This document shows, in pieces, positions 13,751 to 26,224 of a stretch of DNA of 64,000 nucleotides. This DNA comes from Hydractinia symbiolongicarpus (Eukaryota > Cnidaria > Hydrozoa > Anthoathecata > Hydractiniidae). The position numbers and the translations under genes were made by a program. How positions within the stretch are numbered: position 1 is the first letter of the stretch; each line of letters begins with the position of its first letter. The stretch lies in contig NC_079883.1 in the NCBI RefSeq assembly GCF_029227915.1, positions 31,932,001 through 31,996,000 on the forward strand. The letters run 5' to 3'. Under the pieces are notes generated by a model. The model had not been told where the DNA came from, did not search any database, and saw only the letters and a program-made list of their open reading frames with translations.

Positions 13751-15222
13751 ACTCATTTCCCGAACGATTTTTTATATTATTTTTTTACCACTAAACGCAT
13801 GAGACTTGTAGTTTTCAAAAATATTTTCATATTTGATGGGACGCTGAATAAAAGAAGTTTAATCGCCGGCAAACGAAAATCCGCGATTTCCCGTAAATCC
13901 CGGACTCGGCCCGTATAGTCAAAAGCATACAAAGAAAGTACCCAGGGAGTAAACTCATTTCCCGAACGATTTTTTAAATTATTTTTTCACCACTAAAACG
14001 CATAAGACTTGTAGTTTTTAAAAATGTTTTCATTTTTGATGAGACGCTTAATGAAAGAGGTTTAATCGCCGGCAAATGAAATCCCGCGTTTTCCCGTAAA
14101 TCCGGGGCTTCGCTCGTATAGTCAAAAGTATACAAAGAAAGTACCCAGGGAGTAAACTCATTTCCAGAACGATTTTGTAAAATATATTTTCACCACTAAA
14201 ACGCATGAGACTTGTAATTTCAAAAATGTTTTCATTTTTGATGAGACGCTGAATAAAAGCAGTTTAATCGCCGGCAAACGAAAACCCGCGATTTCCCGTA
14301 AATTCCGGCTTGGCGCGTATAGTCAAAAGTATACAAAGAAAGTACCCAGGGAGTAAACTCATTTCCCGAACGATTTTTTAAATTATTTTTTCACCACTAA
14401 AACGTATGAGACTTGTAGTTTTCAAAAATGTTTTCATTTTTGATGGGACGCTGAATAAAAGAAGTTTAATTGCCGGCAAACGAAAATCCGCGATTTCCCG
14501 TAAATCCCAGACTCGGCCCATATAGTCAAAAGTATACAAAGAAAGTACCCAGGGAGTAAACTCATTTCCCGAACGATTTTTTAAATTATTTTTTCACCAC
14601 TAAAACGCATGAGACTTGTAGTTTTCAAAAATGTTTTCATTTTTGATGAGACGCTTAATGAAAGAGGTTTAATCGCCGGCAAATGAAATCCCGCGTTTTC
14701 CCGTAAATCCGGGGCTTGGCCCGTATAGTCAAAAGTATACAAAGAAAGTACCCAGGGAGTAAACTCATTTCCCGAACGATTTTTTATATTATTTTTTTAC
14801 CACTAAACGCATGAGACTTGTAGTTTTCAAAAATATTTTCATATTTGATGGGACGCTGAATAAAAGAAGTTTAATCGCCGGCAAACGAAAATCCGCGATT
14901 TCCCGTAAATCCCGGACTCGGCCCGTATAGTCAAAAGTATACAAAGAAAGTACCCAGGGAGTAAACTCATTTCCCGAACGATTTTTTAAATTATTTTTTC
15001 ACCACTAAAACGCATAAGACTTGTAGTTTTTAAAAATGTTTTTATTTTTGATGAGACGCTTAATGAAAGAGGTTTAATCGCCCGCAAATGAAATCCCGCG
15101 TTTTCCCGTAAATCCGGGGCTTCGCTCGTATAGTCAAAAGTATACAAAGAAAGTACCCAGGGAGTAAACTCATTTCCAGAACAATTTTGTAAAATATATT
15201 TTCACCACTAAAACGCATGAGA
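13200..15222. repeat. 1,012-bp (5-monomer) tandem duplication with visible junction
   Basis: About 13200-14211 matches 14212-15222 at an offset of 1,012 bp. Both copies carry 'ggcccatatag' (13504 and 14516) and 'gggcttcgctcg'. The junction at about 14213-14224 reads 'cttgtaatttcaaaaatg', unlike either parental form ('gtagttttcaaaa' or 'gtagtttttaaaa'). Confidence 0.8.
14211..14228 (+). other. Probable recombination junction of the 13.2-15.2 kb duplication
   Basis: The text 'gtaatttcaaaaatg' is found only here. Upstream of it the monomer matches the one near 15.22 kb, and downstream it matches the one near 13.20 kb. It is one base shorter than either parent and has one substituted base, as expected at an imprecise join. 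Confidence 0.65.
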
Positions 15223-18200
15223 CTTGTAGTTTTTAAAAATGTTTTCATTTTTGATGAGACGCTGAATAAAAGAAGTTTAATCGCCGGCAAACGAAAACCC
15301 GCGATTTCCCGTAAATCCCGGCTTGGCCCGTATAGTCAAAAGTATACAAAGAAAGTACCCAGGGAGTAAACTCATTTCCCGAACGATTTTTTAAATTATT
15401 TTTTCACCACTAAAACGCATGAGATTTGTAGTTTTCAAAAATGTTTTAATTTTTCATGAGACGCTGAATAAAAGCAGTTTAATCGCCGGCAAACGAAAAC
15501 CTGCGATTTCCCTAAATCCCGGACTCGGCCCGTATAGTCAAAAGTATACAAAGAAAGTACCCAGGGAGTAAACTCCTTTCCAGAACGATTTTTTAAATTA
15601 TTTTTTCACCACTAAAACGCATAAGACTTGTAGTTTTTAAAAATGTTTTCATTTTTGATGAGACGCTGAATAAAAGAAGTTTAATCGCCGGCAAACGAAA
15701 ACCCGCGATTTCCCGTAAATCCCGGGCTTGGCACGTATAGTCAAAAGTATACAAAGAAAGTACCCAGGGAGTAAACTCATTTCTTGAACGATTTTTTAAA
15801 TTATTTTTTCACCACTAAAGCCCATGAGACTTGTAGTTTTTAAAAAGGTTTTCATTTTTGATGAGACGTTGAATAAAACAAGTTTAATCGCCGGCAAACG
15901 AAAATCCGCGATTTCATGTAAATCCCGGACTCGGCCCGTATAGTCAAAAGTATACAAAGAAACTATCCTGTGAGTAAACACATTTCCAGAACGATTTTTT
16001 AAATTATTTTTTCACCACTAAAACGCATCAGACTTGTAGTTTTTAAAAATGTTTTTATTTTTGATGAGACGCTGAATAAAAGAAGTTTAATCGCCGGCAA
16101 ACGAAAACCCGCGATTTCCCGTAAATCCCGGCTTGGCCCGTATAGTCAAAAGTATACAAAGAAAGTACCCAGGGAGTAAACTCATTTCCCGAACGATTTT
16201 TTAAATTATTTTTTCACCACTAAAACGCATGAGACTTGTAGTTTTCAAAAATGTTTTCATTTTTGATGAGACGCTGAATAAAAGCAGTTTAATCGCCGGC
16301 AAACGAAAACCCGCGATTTCCCGTAAATTCCGGCTTGGCGCGTATAGTCAAAAGTATACAAAGAAAGTACCCAGGGAGTAAACTCATTTCCCAAACGATT
16401 TTTTAAATTATTTTTTCACCACTAAAACGTATGAGACTTGTAGTTTTCAAAAATGTTTTCATTTTTGATGGGACGCTGAATAAAAGAAGTTTAATTGCCG
16501 GCAAACGAAAATCCGCGATTTCCCGTAAATCCCAGACTCGGCCCGTATAGTCAAAAGTATACAAAGAAATTACCCAGGGAGTAAACTCATTTCCCGAACG
16601 ATTTTTTAAATTATTTTTTCACCACTAAAACGCATGAGACTTGTAGTTTTCAAAAATGTTTTCATTTTTGATGAGACGCTTAATGAAAGAGGTTTAATCG
16701 CCGGCAAATGAAATCCCGCGTTTTCCCGTAAATCCGGGGCTTGGCCCGTATAGTCAAAAGTATACAAAGAAAGTACCCAGGGAGTAAACTCATTTCCAGA
16801 ACGATTTTTTAAATTATATTTTCACCACTAAAACGCATGAGACTTGTAGTTTTTAAAAAATGATTTCATTTTTGATGAGACGCTGAATAAAAGAAGTTTA
16901 ATCGCCGGCAAACGAAAACCCGCGATTTCCCGTAAATCCCGGCTTGGCCCGTATAGTCAAAAGTATACAAAGAAAGTACCCAGGGAGTAAACTCCTTTCC
17001 AGAACGATTTTTTAAATTATTTTTTCACCACTAAAACGCATAAGACTTGTAGTTTTTAAAAATGTTTTCATTTTTGATGAGACGCTGAATAAAAGAAGTT
17101 AAATCGCCGGCAAACGAAAACCCGCGATTTCCCGTAAATCCCGCGCTTGGCCCGTATAGTCAAAAGTATACAAAGAAAATACCCAGGGAGTAAACTCATT
17201 TCCGAACGATTTTTTAAATTATTTTTTCACCACTAAAACGCATGAGACTTGTAGTTTTCAAAAATGTTTTCATTTTTGATGGGACGCTGAATAAAAGAAG
17301 TTTAATTGCCGGCAAACGAAAATCCGCGATTTCCCGTATACCCCAGACTCGGCCCGTATAGTCAAAAGTATACAAAGAAAGTACCCAGGGAGTAAACTCA
17401 TTTCCCGAACGATTTTTTAAAATATTTTTTCACCACTAAAACGCATGAGACTTGTAGTTTTTAAAAATGTTTTTATTTTTGATGAGACGCTGAATAAAAG
17501 AAGTTTAATCGCCGGCAAACGAAAACCCGCGATTTCCCGTAAATCCCGCGCTTGGCCCGTATAGTCAAAAGTATACAAAGAAAGTACCCAGGGAGTAAAC
17601 TCATTTCCCGAACGATTTTTTATATTATTCTTTTACCACTAAACGCATGAGACTTGTAGTTTTCAAAAATATTTTCATATTTGATGGGACGCTGAATAAA
17701 AGAAGTTTAATCGCCGGCAAACGAAAATCCGCGATTTCCCGTAAATCCCGGACTTGGCCCGTATAGTCAAAAGTATACAAAGAAAGTACCCAGGGAGTAA
17801 ACTCATTTCCCGAACGATTTTTTAAATTATTTTTTCACCACCAAAACGCATAAGACTTGTAGTTTTTAAAAATGTTTTCATTTTTGATGAGACGCTTAAT
17901 GAAAGAGGTTTAATCGCCGGCAAATGAAATCCCGCGTTTTCCCGTAAATCCGGGGCTTGGCCCGTATAGTCAAAAGTATACAAAGAAAGTACCCAGGGAG
18001 TAAACTCATTTCCAGAACGATTTTTTATATTATATTTTCACCACTAAAACGCATGAGACTTGTAGTTTTTAAAAATGTTTTCATTTTTGATGAGACGCTT
18101 AATGAAAGAGGTTTAATCGCCGGCAAATGAAATCCCGCGTTTTCCCGTAAATCCGGGGCTTGGCCCGTATAGTCAAAAGTATACAAAGAAAGTACCCAGG

Positions 18201-19545
18201 GAGTAAACTCATTTCCAGAACGATTTTTTAAATTATATTTTCACCACTAAAACGCATGAGACTTGTAGTTTTTAAAAATGTATTCATTTTTGATGAGACG
18301 CTGAATAAAAGAAGTTTAATCGCCGGCAAACGAAAACCCGCGATTTCCCGTAAATCCCGGCTTGGCCCGTATAGTCAAAAGTATACAAAGAAAGTACCCA
18401 GGGAGTAAACTCATTTCCCGAACGATTTTTTAAATTATTTTTTCACCACTAAAACGCATGAGATTTGTAGTTTTCAAAAATATTTTCATTTTTCATGAGA
18501 CGCTGTATAAAAGCAGTTTAATCGCCAGCAAACGAAAACCTGCGATTTCCCTAAATCCCGGACTCGGCCCGTATAGTCAAAAGTATACAAAGAAAGTACC
18601 CAGGGAGTAAACTCCTTTCCAGAACGATTTTTTAAATTATTTTTTCACCACTAAAACGCATAAGACTTGTAGTTTTTAAAAATGTTTTCATTTTTGATGA
18701 GACGCTGAATAAAAGAAGTTTAATCGCCGGCAAACGAAAACCCGCGATTTCCCGTAAATTCCGCGCTTGGCCCGTATAGTCAAAAGTATACAAAGAAAGT
18801 ACCCAGGGAGTAAACTCATTTCCCGAACGATTTTTTATATTATTTTTTTACCACTAAGCGCATGAGACTTGTAGTTTTCAAAAATATTTTCATATTTGAT
18901 GGGACGCTGAATAAAAGAAGTTTAATCGCCGGCAAACAAAAATCCGCGATTTCCCGTAAATCCCGGACTCGGCCCGTATAGTCAAAAGTATACAAAGAAA
19001 GTACCCAGGGAGTAAACTCATTTCCCGAACGATTTTTTAAATTATTTTTTCACCACTAAAACGCATGAGACTTGTAGTTTTCAAAAATGTTTTCATTTTT
19101 GATAAGACGCTGAATAAAAGAAGTTTAATCGCCGGCAAACGAAAACCCGCGATTTCCCGTAAATCCCGGGCTTGGCCCGTATAGTCAAAAGTATACAAAG
19201 AAAGTACCCAGGAAGTAAACTCATTTCCCAAACGATTTTTTAAATTATTATTTCACCACTAAAACGCATGAGACTTGTAGTTTTCAAGAATGTTTTCATT
19301 TTTGATGAGACGCTGAATAAAAGAAGTTTAATCGCCGGCAAACGAAAACCCGCGATTTCCCGTAAATCCCGGCTTGGCCCGTATAGTCAAAAGTATACAA
19401 AGAAAGTACCCAGGGAGTAAACTCATTTCCCGAACGATTTTATAAATTATTTTTTCACCACTAAAACGCATGAGACTTGTAGTTTTCAAAAATGTTTTCA
19501 TTTTTGATGAGACGCTGAATAAAAGCAGTTTAATCGCCGGCAAAC
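14522..19545. repeat. 5.0-kb block, copy 2 (partner at 1.26-6.29 kb)
   Basis: This is the second copy of the block described at 1261-6285. It diverges more from its partner than the 5,965-bp pair further on, so it is an older duplication or has been partly converted. Similarity breaks down just after 19.54 kb, where the partner reads 'aaacctgcgatttcccgca' and this copy 'aaacccgcgatttcccgta'. Confidence 0.8.
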
Positions 19546-20284
19546 GAAAACCCGCGATTTCCCGTAAATCCCGGCTTGGCCCGTATAGTCAAAAGTATAC
19601 AAAGAAAGTACCCAGGGAGTAAACTCATTTCCCGAACGATTTTATAAATTATTTTTTCACCACTAAAACGCATGAGACTTGTAGTTTTCAAAAATGTTTT
19701 CATTTTTGATGAGACGCTGAATAAAAGCAGTTTAATCGCCGGCAAACGAAAACCCGCGATTTCCCGTAAATCCCGGGCTTGGCCCGTATAGTCAAAAGTA
19801 TACAGAGAAAGTACCCAGGGAGTAAACTCATTTCCCAAACGATTTTTTGAATTATTATTTCACCACTAAAACGCATGAGACTTGTAGTTTTCAAGAATGT
19901 TTTCATTTTTGATGAGACGCTGAATAAAAGCAGTTTAATCGCCGGCAAACGAAAACCTGCGATTTCCCTAAATCCCGGACTCGGCCCGTATAGTCAAAAG
20001 TATACAAAGAAAGTACCCAGGGAGTAAACTCCTTTCCAGAACGATTTTTTAAATTATTTTTTCACCACTAAAACGCATAAGACTTGTAGTTTTTAAAAAT
20101 GTTTTCATTTTTGATGAGACGCTGAATAAAAGAAGTTTAATCGCCGGCAAACGAAAACCCGCGATTTCCCGTAAATCCTGCGCTTGGCCCGTATAGTCAA
20201 AAGTATACAAAGAAAGTACCCAGGGAGTAAACTCATTTCCCGAACGATTTTTTATATTATTTTTTTACCACTAAACGCATAAGA

Positions 20285-20383
20285 CTTGTAGTTATCAAAA
20301 ATATTTTCATATTTGATGGGACGCTGAATAAAAGAAGTTTAATCGCCGGCAAACGAAAATCCGCGATTTCCCGTAAATCCCGG
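20285..20383 (+). repeat. Short 99-bp monomer
   Basis: The deletion junction reads 'cccggtttgtag'. It is the first of four short monomers spaced about 705 bp apart in the 1,411-bp units. Confidence 0.9.
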
Positions 20384-20989
20384 TTTGTAGTTTTCAAAAA
20401 TGTTTTCATTTTTGATGAGACGCTGAATAAAAGAAGTTTAATCGCCGGCAAACGAAAACCCGCGACTTCCCGTAAATCCCGGGCTTGGCCCGTATAGTCA
20501 AAAGTATACAAAGAAAGTACCCAGGGAGTAAACTCATTTCCCAAACGATTTTTTAAATTATTATTTCACCACTAAAACGCATGAGACTTGTAGTTTTCAA
20601 GAATGTTTTCATTTTTGATGAGACACTGAATAAAAGAAGTTTAATCGCCGGCAAACGAAAACCCGCGATTTCCCGTAAATCCCGGCTTGGCCCGTATAGT
20701 CAAAAGTATACAAAGAAAGTACCAAGGGAGTAAACTCATTTCCCGAACGATTTTTTATATTATTTTTTTACCACTAAACGCATGAGACTTGTAGTTATCA
20801 AAAATATTTTCATATTTGATGGGACGCTGAATAAAAGAAGTTTAATCGCCGGCAAACGAAAATCCGCGATTTCCCGTAAATCCCGGACTCGGCCCGTATA
20901 GTCAAAAGTATACAAAGAAAGTACCCAGGGAGTAAACTCATTTCCCGAACGATTTTTTATATTATTTTTTTACCACTAAACGCATAAGA

Positions 20990-21088
20990 CTTGTAGTTAT
21001 CAAAAATATTTTCATATTTGATGGGACGCTGAATAAAAGAAGTTTAATCGCCGGCAAACGAAAATCCGCGATTTCCCGTAAATCCCGG
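20990..21088 (+). repeat. Short 99-bp monomer
   Basis: The deletion junction reads 'cccggcttgtag'. Its equivalent one 1,411-bp unit on is at 22401. Confidence 0.9.
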
Positions 21089-21695
21089 CTTGTAGTTTTC
21101 AAAAATGTTTTCATTTTTGATGAGACGCTGAATAAAAGAAGTTTAATCGCCGGCAAACGAAAACCCGCGACTTCCCGTAAATCCCGGGCTTGGCCCGTAT
21201 AGTCAAAAGTATACAAAGAAAGTACCCAGGAAGTAAACTCATTTCCCAAACGATTTTTTAAATTATTATTTCACCACTAAAACGCATGAGACTTGTAGTT
21301 TTCAAGAATGTTTTCATTTTTGATGAGACGCTGAATAAAAGCAGTTTAATCGCCGGCAAACGAAAACCTGCGATTTCCCTAAATCCCGGTCTCGGCCCGT
21401 ATAGTCAAAAGTATACAAAGAAAGTACCCAGGGAGTAAACTCCTTTCCAGAACGATTTTTTAAATTATTTTTTCACCACTAAAACGCATAAGACTTGTAG
21501 TTTTTAAAAATGTTTTCATTTTTGATGAGACGCTGAATAAAAGAAGTTTAATCGCCGGCAAACGAAAACCCGCGATTTCCCGTAAATCCTGCGCTTGGCC
21601 CGTATAGTCAAAAGTATACAAAGAAAGTACCCAGGGAGTAAACTCATTTCCCGAACGATTTTTTATATTATTTTTTTACCACTAAATGCATAAGA

Positions 21696-21794
21696 CTTGT
21701 AGTTATCAAAAATATTTTCATATTTGATGGGACGCTGAATAAAAGAAGTTTAATCGCCGGCAAACGAAAATCCGCGATTTCCCGTAAATCCCGG
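21696..21794 (+). repeat. Short 99-bp monomer
   Basis: The junction reads 'cccggtttgtag', as in its partner at 20285. Just upstream it carries the private 'aaatgcataag'. Confidence 0.9.
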
Positions 21795-22400
21795 TTTGTA
21801 GTTTTCAAAAATGTTTTCATTTTTGATGAGACGCTGAATAAAAGAAGTTTAATCGCCGGCAAACGAAAACCCGCGACTTCCCGTAAATCCCGGGCTTGGC
21901 CCGTATAGTCAAAAGTATACAAAGAAAGTACCCAGGGAGTAAACTCATTTCCCAAACGATTTTTTAAATTATTATTTCACCACTAAAACGCATGAGACTT
22001 GTAGTTTTCAAGAATGTTTTCATTTTTGATGAGACACTGAATAAAAGAAGTTTAATCGCCGGCAATCGAAAACCCGCGATTTCCCGTAAATCCCGGCTTG
22101 GCCCGTATAGTCAAAAGTATACAAAGAAAGTACCAAGGGAGTAAACTCATTTCCCGAACGATTTTTTATATTATTTTTTTACCACTAAACGCATGAGACT
22201 TGTAGTTATCAAAAATATTTTCATATTTGATGGGACGCTGAATAAAAGAAGTTTAATCGCCGGCAAACGAAAATCCGCGATTTCCCGTAAATCCCGGACT
22301 CGGCCCGTATAGTCAAAAGTATACAAAGAAAGTACCCAGGGAGTAAACTCATTTCCCGAACGATTTTTTATATTATTTTTTTACCACTAAACGCATAAGA

Positions 22401-22499
22401 CTTGTAGTTATCAAAAATATTTTCATATTTGATGGGACGCTGAATAAAAGAAGTTTAATCGCCGGCAAACGAAAATCCGCGATTTCCCGTAAATCCCGG
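22401..22499 (+). repeat. Short 99-bp monomer
   Basis: The junction reads 'cccggcttgtag'. It is the last of the evenly spaced series of four. Confidence 0.9.
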
Positions 22500-25400
22500 C
22501 TTGTAGTTTTCAAAAATGTTTTCATTTTTGATGAGACGCTGAATAAAAGAAGTTTAATCGCCGGCAAACGAAAACCCGCGACTTCCCGTAAATCCCGGGC
22601 TTGGCCCGTATAGTCAAAAGTATACAAAGAAAGTACCCAGGGAGTAAACTCATTTCCCAAACGATTTTTTAAATTATTATTTCACCACTAAAACGCATGA
22701 GACTTGTAGTTTTCAAGAATGTTTTCATTTTTGATGAGACACTGAATAAAAGAAGTTTAATCGCCGGCAAACGAAAACCCGCGATTTCCCGTAAATCCCG
22801 GCTTGACCCGTATAGTCAAAAGTATACAAAGAAAGTACCAAGGGAGTAAACTCATTTCCCGAACGATTTTTTATATTATTTTTTTACCACTAAACGCATG
22901 AGACTTGTAGTTATCAAAAATATTTTCATATTTGATGGGACGCTGAATAAAAGAAGTTTAATCGCCGGCAAACGAAAATCCGCGATTTCCCGTAAATCCC
23001 GGACTCGACCCGTATAGTCAAAAGTATACAAAGAAAGTACCCAGGGAGTAAACTCATTTCCCGAACGATTTTTTAAATTATTTTTTCACCACTAAAACGC
23101 ATGAGACTTGTAGTTTTCAAAAATGTTTTCATTTTTGATGAGACGCTGAATAAAAGAAGTTTAATCGCCGGCAAACGAAAACCCGCGATTTCCCGTAAAT
23201 CCCGGACTCGGCCCGTATAGTCAAAAGTATGCAAGGAAAGTACCCAGGGAGTAAACTCATTTCCCGAACGATTTTTTAAATTATTTTTTCACCACTAAAA
23301 CGCATGAGACTTGTAGTTTTCAAAAATGTTTTCTTTCTTGATGAGACGCTGAATAAAAGAAGTTTAATCGCCGGCAAACGGAAACCCGCGACTTCCCGTA
23401 AATCCCGGGCTTGGCCCGTATAGTCAAAAGTATACAAAGAAAGTACCCAGGGAGTAAACTCATTTCCCAAACGATTTTTTAAATTATTATTTCACCACTA
23501 AAACGCATGAGACTTGTAGTTTTCAAGAATGTTTTCATTTTTGATGAGACGCTGAATAAAAGCAGTTTAATCGCCGGCAAACGAAAACCCGCGATTTCCC
23601 GTAAATCCCGGGCTTGGCACGTATAGTCGAATGTATACAAAGAAGTACCCTGAGAGTAAACTCATTTCCAGAACGATTTTTTAAATTATTTTTTCACCAC
23701 TAAAACGCATAAGACTTGTAGTTTTTAAAAATGTTTTCATTTTTGATGAGACGCTGAATAAAAGAAGTTTAATCGCCAGCAAACGAAAACCCGCGATTTC
23801 CCGTAAATCCCGGACTTGGCCCGTATAGTCAAAAGTATGCAAAGAAAGTACCCAGGGAGTAAACTCATTTCCCGAACGATTTTTTAAATTATTTTTTCAC
23901 CACTAAAACGCATGAGACTTGTAGTTTTCAAAAATGTTTTCTTTTTTGATGAGACGCTGAATAAAAGAAGTTTAATTGCCGGCAAACAAAAATCCGCGAT
24001 TTCCCGTAAATCCCAGACTCGGCCCGTATAGTCAAAAGTATACAAAGAAAGTACCCAGGAAGTAAACTCATTTCCCGAACGATTTTTTAAATTATTTTTT
24101 CACCACTAAAACGCATGAGACTTGTAGTTTTCAAAAATGTTTTCATTTTTGATGAGCCGCTTAATGAAAGAGGTTTAATCGCCGGCAAATGAAATCCCGC
24201 GTTTTCCCGTAAATCCGGGGCTTGGCCCGTATAGTCAAAAGTATACAAAGAAAGTACCCAGGGAGTAAACTCATTTCCAGAACGATTTTTTAAATTATAT
24301 TTTCACCACTAAAACGCATGAGACTTGTAGTTTTCAAAAATGTTTTCATTTTTCATGAGACGCTGAATAAAAGCAGTATAATCGCCGGCAAACGAAAACC
24401 TGCGATTTCCCTAAATCCCGGACTCGGCCCATATAGTCAAAAGTATACAAAGAAAGTACCCAGGGAGTAAACTCCTTTCCAGAACGATTTTTTAAATTAT
24501 TTTTTCACCACTAAAACGCATAAGACTTGTAGTTTTTAAAAATGTTTTCATTTTTGATGAGACGCTGAATAAAAGAAGTTTAATCGCCGGCAAACGAAAA
24601 CCCGCGATTTCCCGTAAATCCCGCGCTTGGCCCGTATAGTCAAAAGTATACAAAGAAAGTACCCAGGGAGTAAACTCATTTCCCGGTCGATTTTTTAAAT
24701 TGTTTTTTCACCACTAAAACGCATGAGTCTTGTAGTTTTCAAAAATGTTTTCATTTTTGATGAGACTCTGAATAAAAGAAGTTTAATCGCCGGCAAACGA
24801 AAACCCGCGATTTCCCGTAAATCCCGGACTCGGCCCGTATAGTCAAAAGTATACAAAGAAAGTACCCAGGGAGTAAACTCATTTCCCGAACGATTTTTTA
24901 AATTATTTTTTCACCACTAAAACGCATGAGACTTGTAGTTTTCAAAATTGTTTTCATTTTTGATGAGACGCTGAATAAAAAAAGTTTAATCGCCGGCAAA
25001 CGAAAACCCGCGACTTCCCGTAAATCCCGGGCTTGGCCCGTATAGTCAAAAGTATACAAAGAAAGTACCCAGGGAGTAAACTCATTTCCCAAACGATTTT
25101 TTAAATTATTATTTCACCACTAAAACGCATGAGACTTGTAGTTTTCAAGAATGTTTTCATTTTTGATGAGACGCTGAATAAAAGAAGTTTAATCGCCGGC
25201 AAACGAAAACCCGCGATTTCCCGTAAATCCCGGCTTGGCCCGTATAGTCAAAGGTATACAAAGAAAGTACCCAGGGAGTAAACTCATTTCCCGAACGATT
25301 TTTTAAATTATTTTTTCACCACTAAAACGCATGAGACTTGTAGTTTTCAAAAATATTTTCATTTTTGTTGAGACGCTGAATAAAAGCAGTTTAATCGCCG

Positions 25401-25739
25401 GCAAACGAAAACCTGCGATTTCCCTAAATCCCGGACTCGGCCCGTATAGTCAGAAGTATACAAAGAAAGTACCCAGGGAGTAAACTCCTTTCCAGAACGA
25501 TTTTTAAATTATTTTTTCACCACTAAAACGCATAAGACTTGTAGTTTTTAAAAATGTTTTCATTTTTGATGAGACGCTGAATAAAAGAAGTTTAATCGCC
25601 GGCAAACGAAAACCCGCGATTTCCCGTAAATCCTGCGCTTGGCCAGTATAGTCAAAAGTATACAAAGAAAGTACCCAGGGAGTAAACTCATTTCCCGAAC
25701 GATTTTTTATATTATTTTTTTACCACTAAACGCATGAGA

Positions 25740-25838
25740 CTTGTAGTTATCAAAAATATCTTCATATATGATGGGACGCTGAATAAAAGAAGTTTAATCG
25801 CCGGCAAACGAAAATCCGCGATTTCCCGTAAATCCCGG
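25740..25838 (+). repeat. Short 99-bp monomer
   Basis: It carries 'atatcttcatatatgatggg', a form it shares only with its duplicate at 31705. Confidence 0.9.
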
Positions 25839-26149
25839 CTTGTAGTTTTCAAAAATGTTTTCATTTTTGATGAGACGCTGAATAAAAGAAGTTTAATCGC
25901 CGGCAAACGAAAACCCGCGATTTCCCGTAAATCCGGGACTCGGCCCGTATAGTCAAAAGTATACAAAGAAAGTACCCAGGGAGTAAACTCATTTCCCGAA
26001 CGATTTTTTAAATTATTTTTTCACCACTAAAACGCATGAGACTTGTAGTTTTCAAAAATGTTTTCATTTTTGATGAGACGCTGAATAAAAGAAGTTTAAT
26101 CGCCGGCAAACGAAAACCCGCGACTTCCCGTAAATCCCGGGCTTGGCCC

Positions 26150-26167
26150 GTATAGTCAAAAGTATAC
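26150..26167. other. Imperfect 18-bp dyad in each monomer (example)
   Basis: The sequence GTATAGTCAAAAGTATAC can pair its outer five bases (GTATA with TATAC), with one G-G mismatch and one further T-A pair around a CAAA loop. It recurs once per full monomer. In the 'tcgaatg' variant monomers the centre changes but both outer arms stay intact. A few units carry arm changes, for example 'attatac' near 1069, 'gtatgc' near 8662 and 'gtgtac' near 27175. It could be a protein-binding site or a short hairpin; no function is shown. Confidence 0.6.
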
Positions 26168-26205
26168 AAAGAAAGTACCCAGGGAGTAAACTCATTTCCC
26201 AAACG

Positions 26206-26224
26206 ATTTTTTAAATTATTTTTT
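26206..26224. other. 19-bp pure A/T block in each monomer (example)
   Basis: A run of T and A only, followed at once by 'caccactaaaacgc'. It recurs once per full monomer. The main variants are 'tttttaaattatt', 'tttttatattatt', 'tttttgaattatt', 'ttgtaaaatatatt' and a T-only form near 58653 and 59869. Such tracts stiffen or bend DNA and disfavour nucleosomes, so this is a candidate linker or phasing element. That role is inferred. Confidence 0.6.

Larger units (their letters stand above)
1..19540. repeat. Array neighbourhood A: rich in the 'cttaatgaaag' variant
   Basis: Sixteen of the 21 monomers carrying 'cttaatgaaag' followed by 'ggtttaatcgcc' lie here, near 588, 1000, 1395, 1800, 3420, 4633, 4838, 11619, 12023, 13642, 14047, 14653, 15059, 16679, 17892 and 18097. 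Most also read 'aaatgaaatcccgcg' and 'aaatccggggctt'. Other local markers are 'aaagcccatgag' (2560, 10960, 12780, 15817), 'ttggcgcg' and 'aaaacgtatgag'. Only one short 99-bp monomer occurs (6621). The boundary at about 19.54 kb is where the homology of the 13.26-kb block pair ends, so it is a descriptive limit only. Confidence 0.7.
19770..22590. repeat. 1,411-bp higher-order unit, two copies
   Basis: About 19770-21180 matches 21181-22590 at an offset of 1,411 bp. Each copy holds two short 99-bp monomers about 705 bp apart, so there is also a half-period. The two halves differ: one carries 'gagacactgaat' and the other 'gagacgctgaataaaagcag'. Short-monomer junctions alternate between 'cccggtttgtag' (20381 and 21791) and 'cccggcttgtag' (21084 and 22495), which confirms the 1,411-bp phase. 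Confidence 0.85.

Noticed and set aside
19530-19838. 102-residue minus-strand open frame
   Set aside because: It spans one and a half monomers and survives only through local variants. It reads the same satellite sequence as the shorter frames.
26008-26202. Recurrent 62-64-residue open frames on the minus strand, one in many monomers (example given)
   Set aside because: They are the same piece of satellite translated again and again. They begin and end wherever the monomer happens to have start and stop codons, and 203 bp is not a multiple of three so no frame continues. Neighbouring units have lost the frame through 1-bp changes with no sign of selection, and there is no ribosome, promoter or domain signal.
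26200-26215. CENP-B box
   Set aside because: I compared the 'cccgaacgatttt' and 'tttcgtttgccggcg' stretches (both strands) with the consensus NTTCGNNNNANNCGGGN. Neither fits at the required positions, and no other part of the monomer does.
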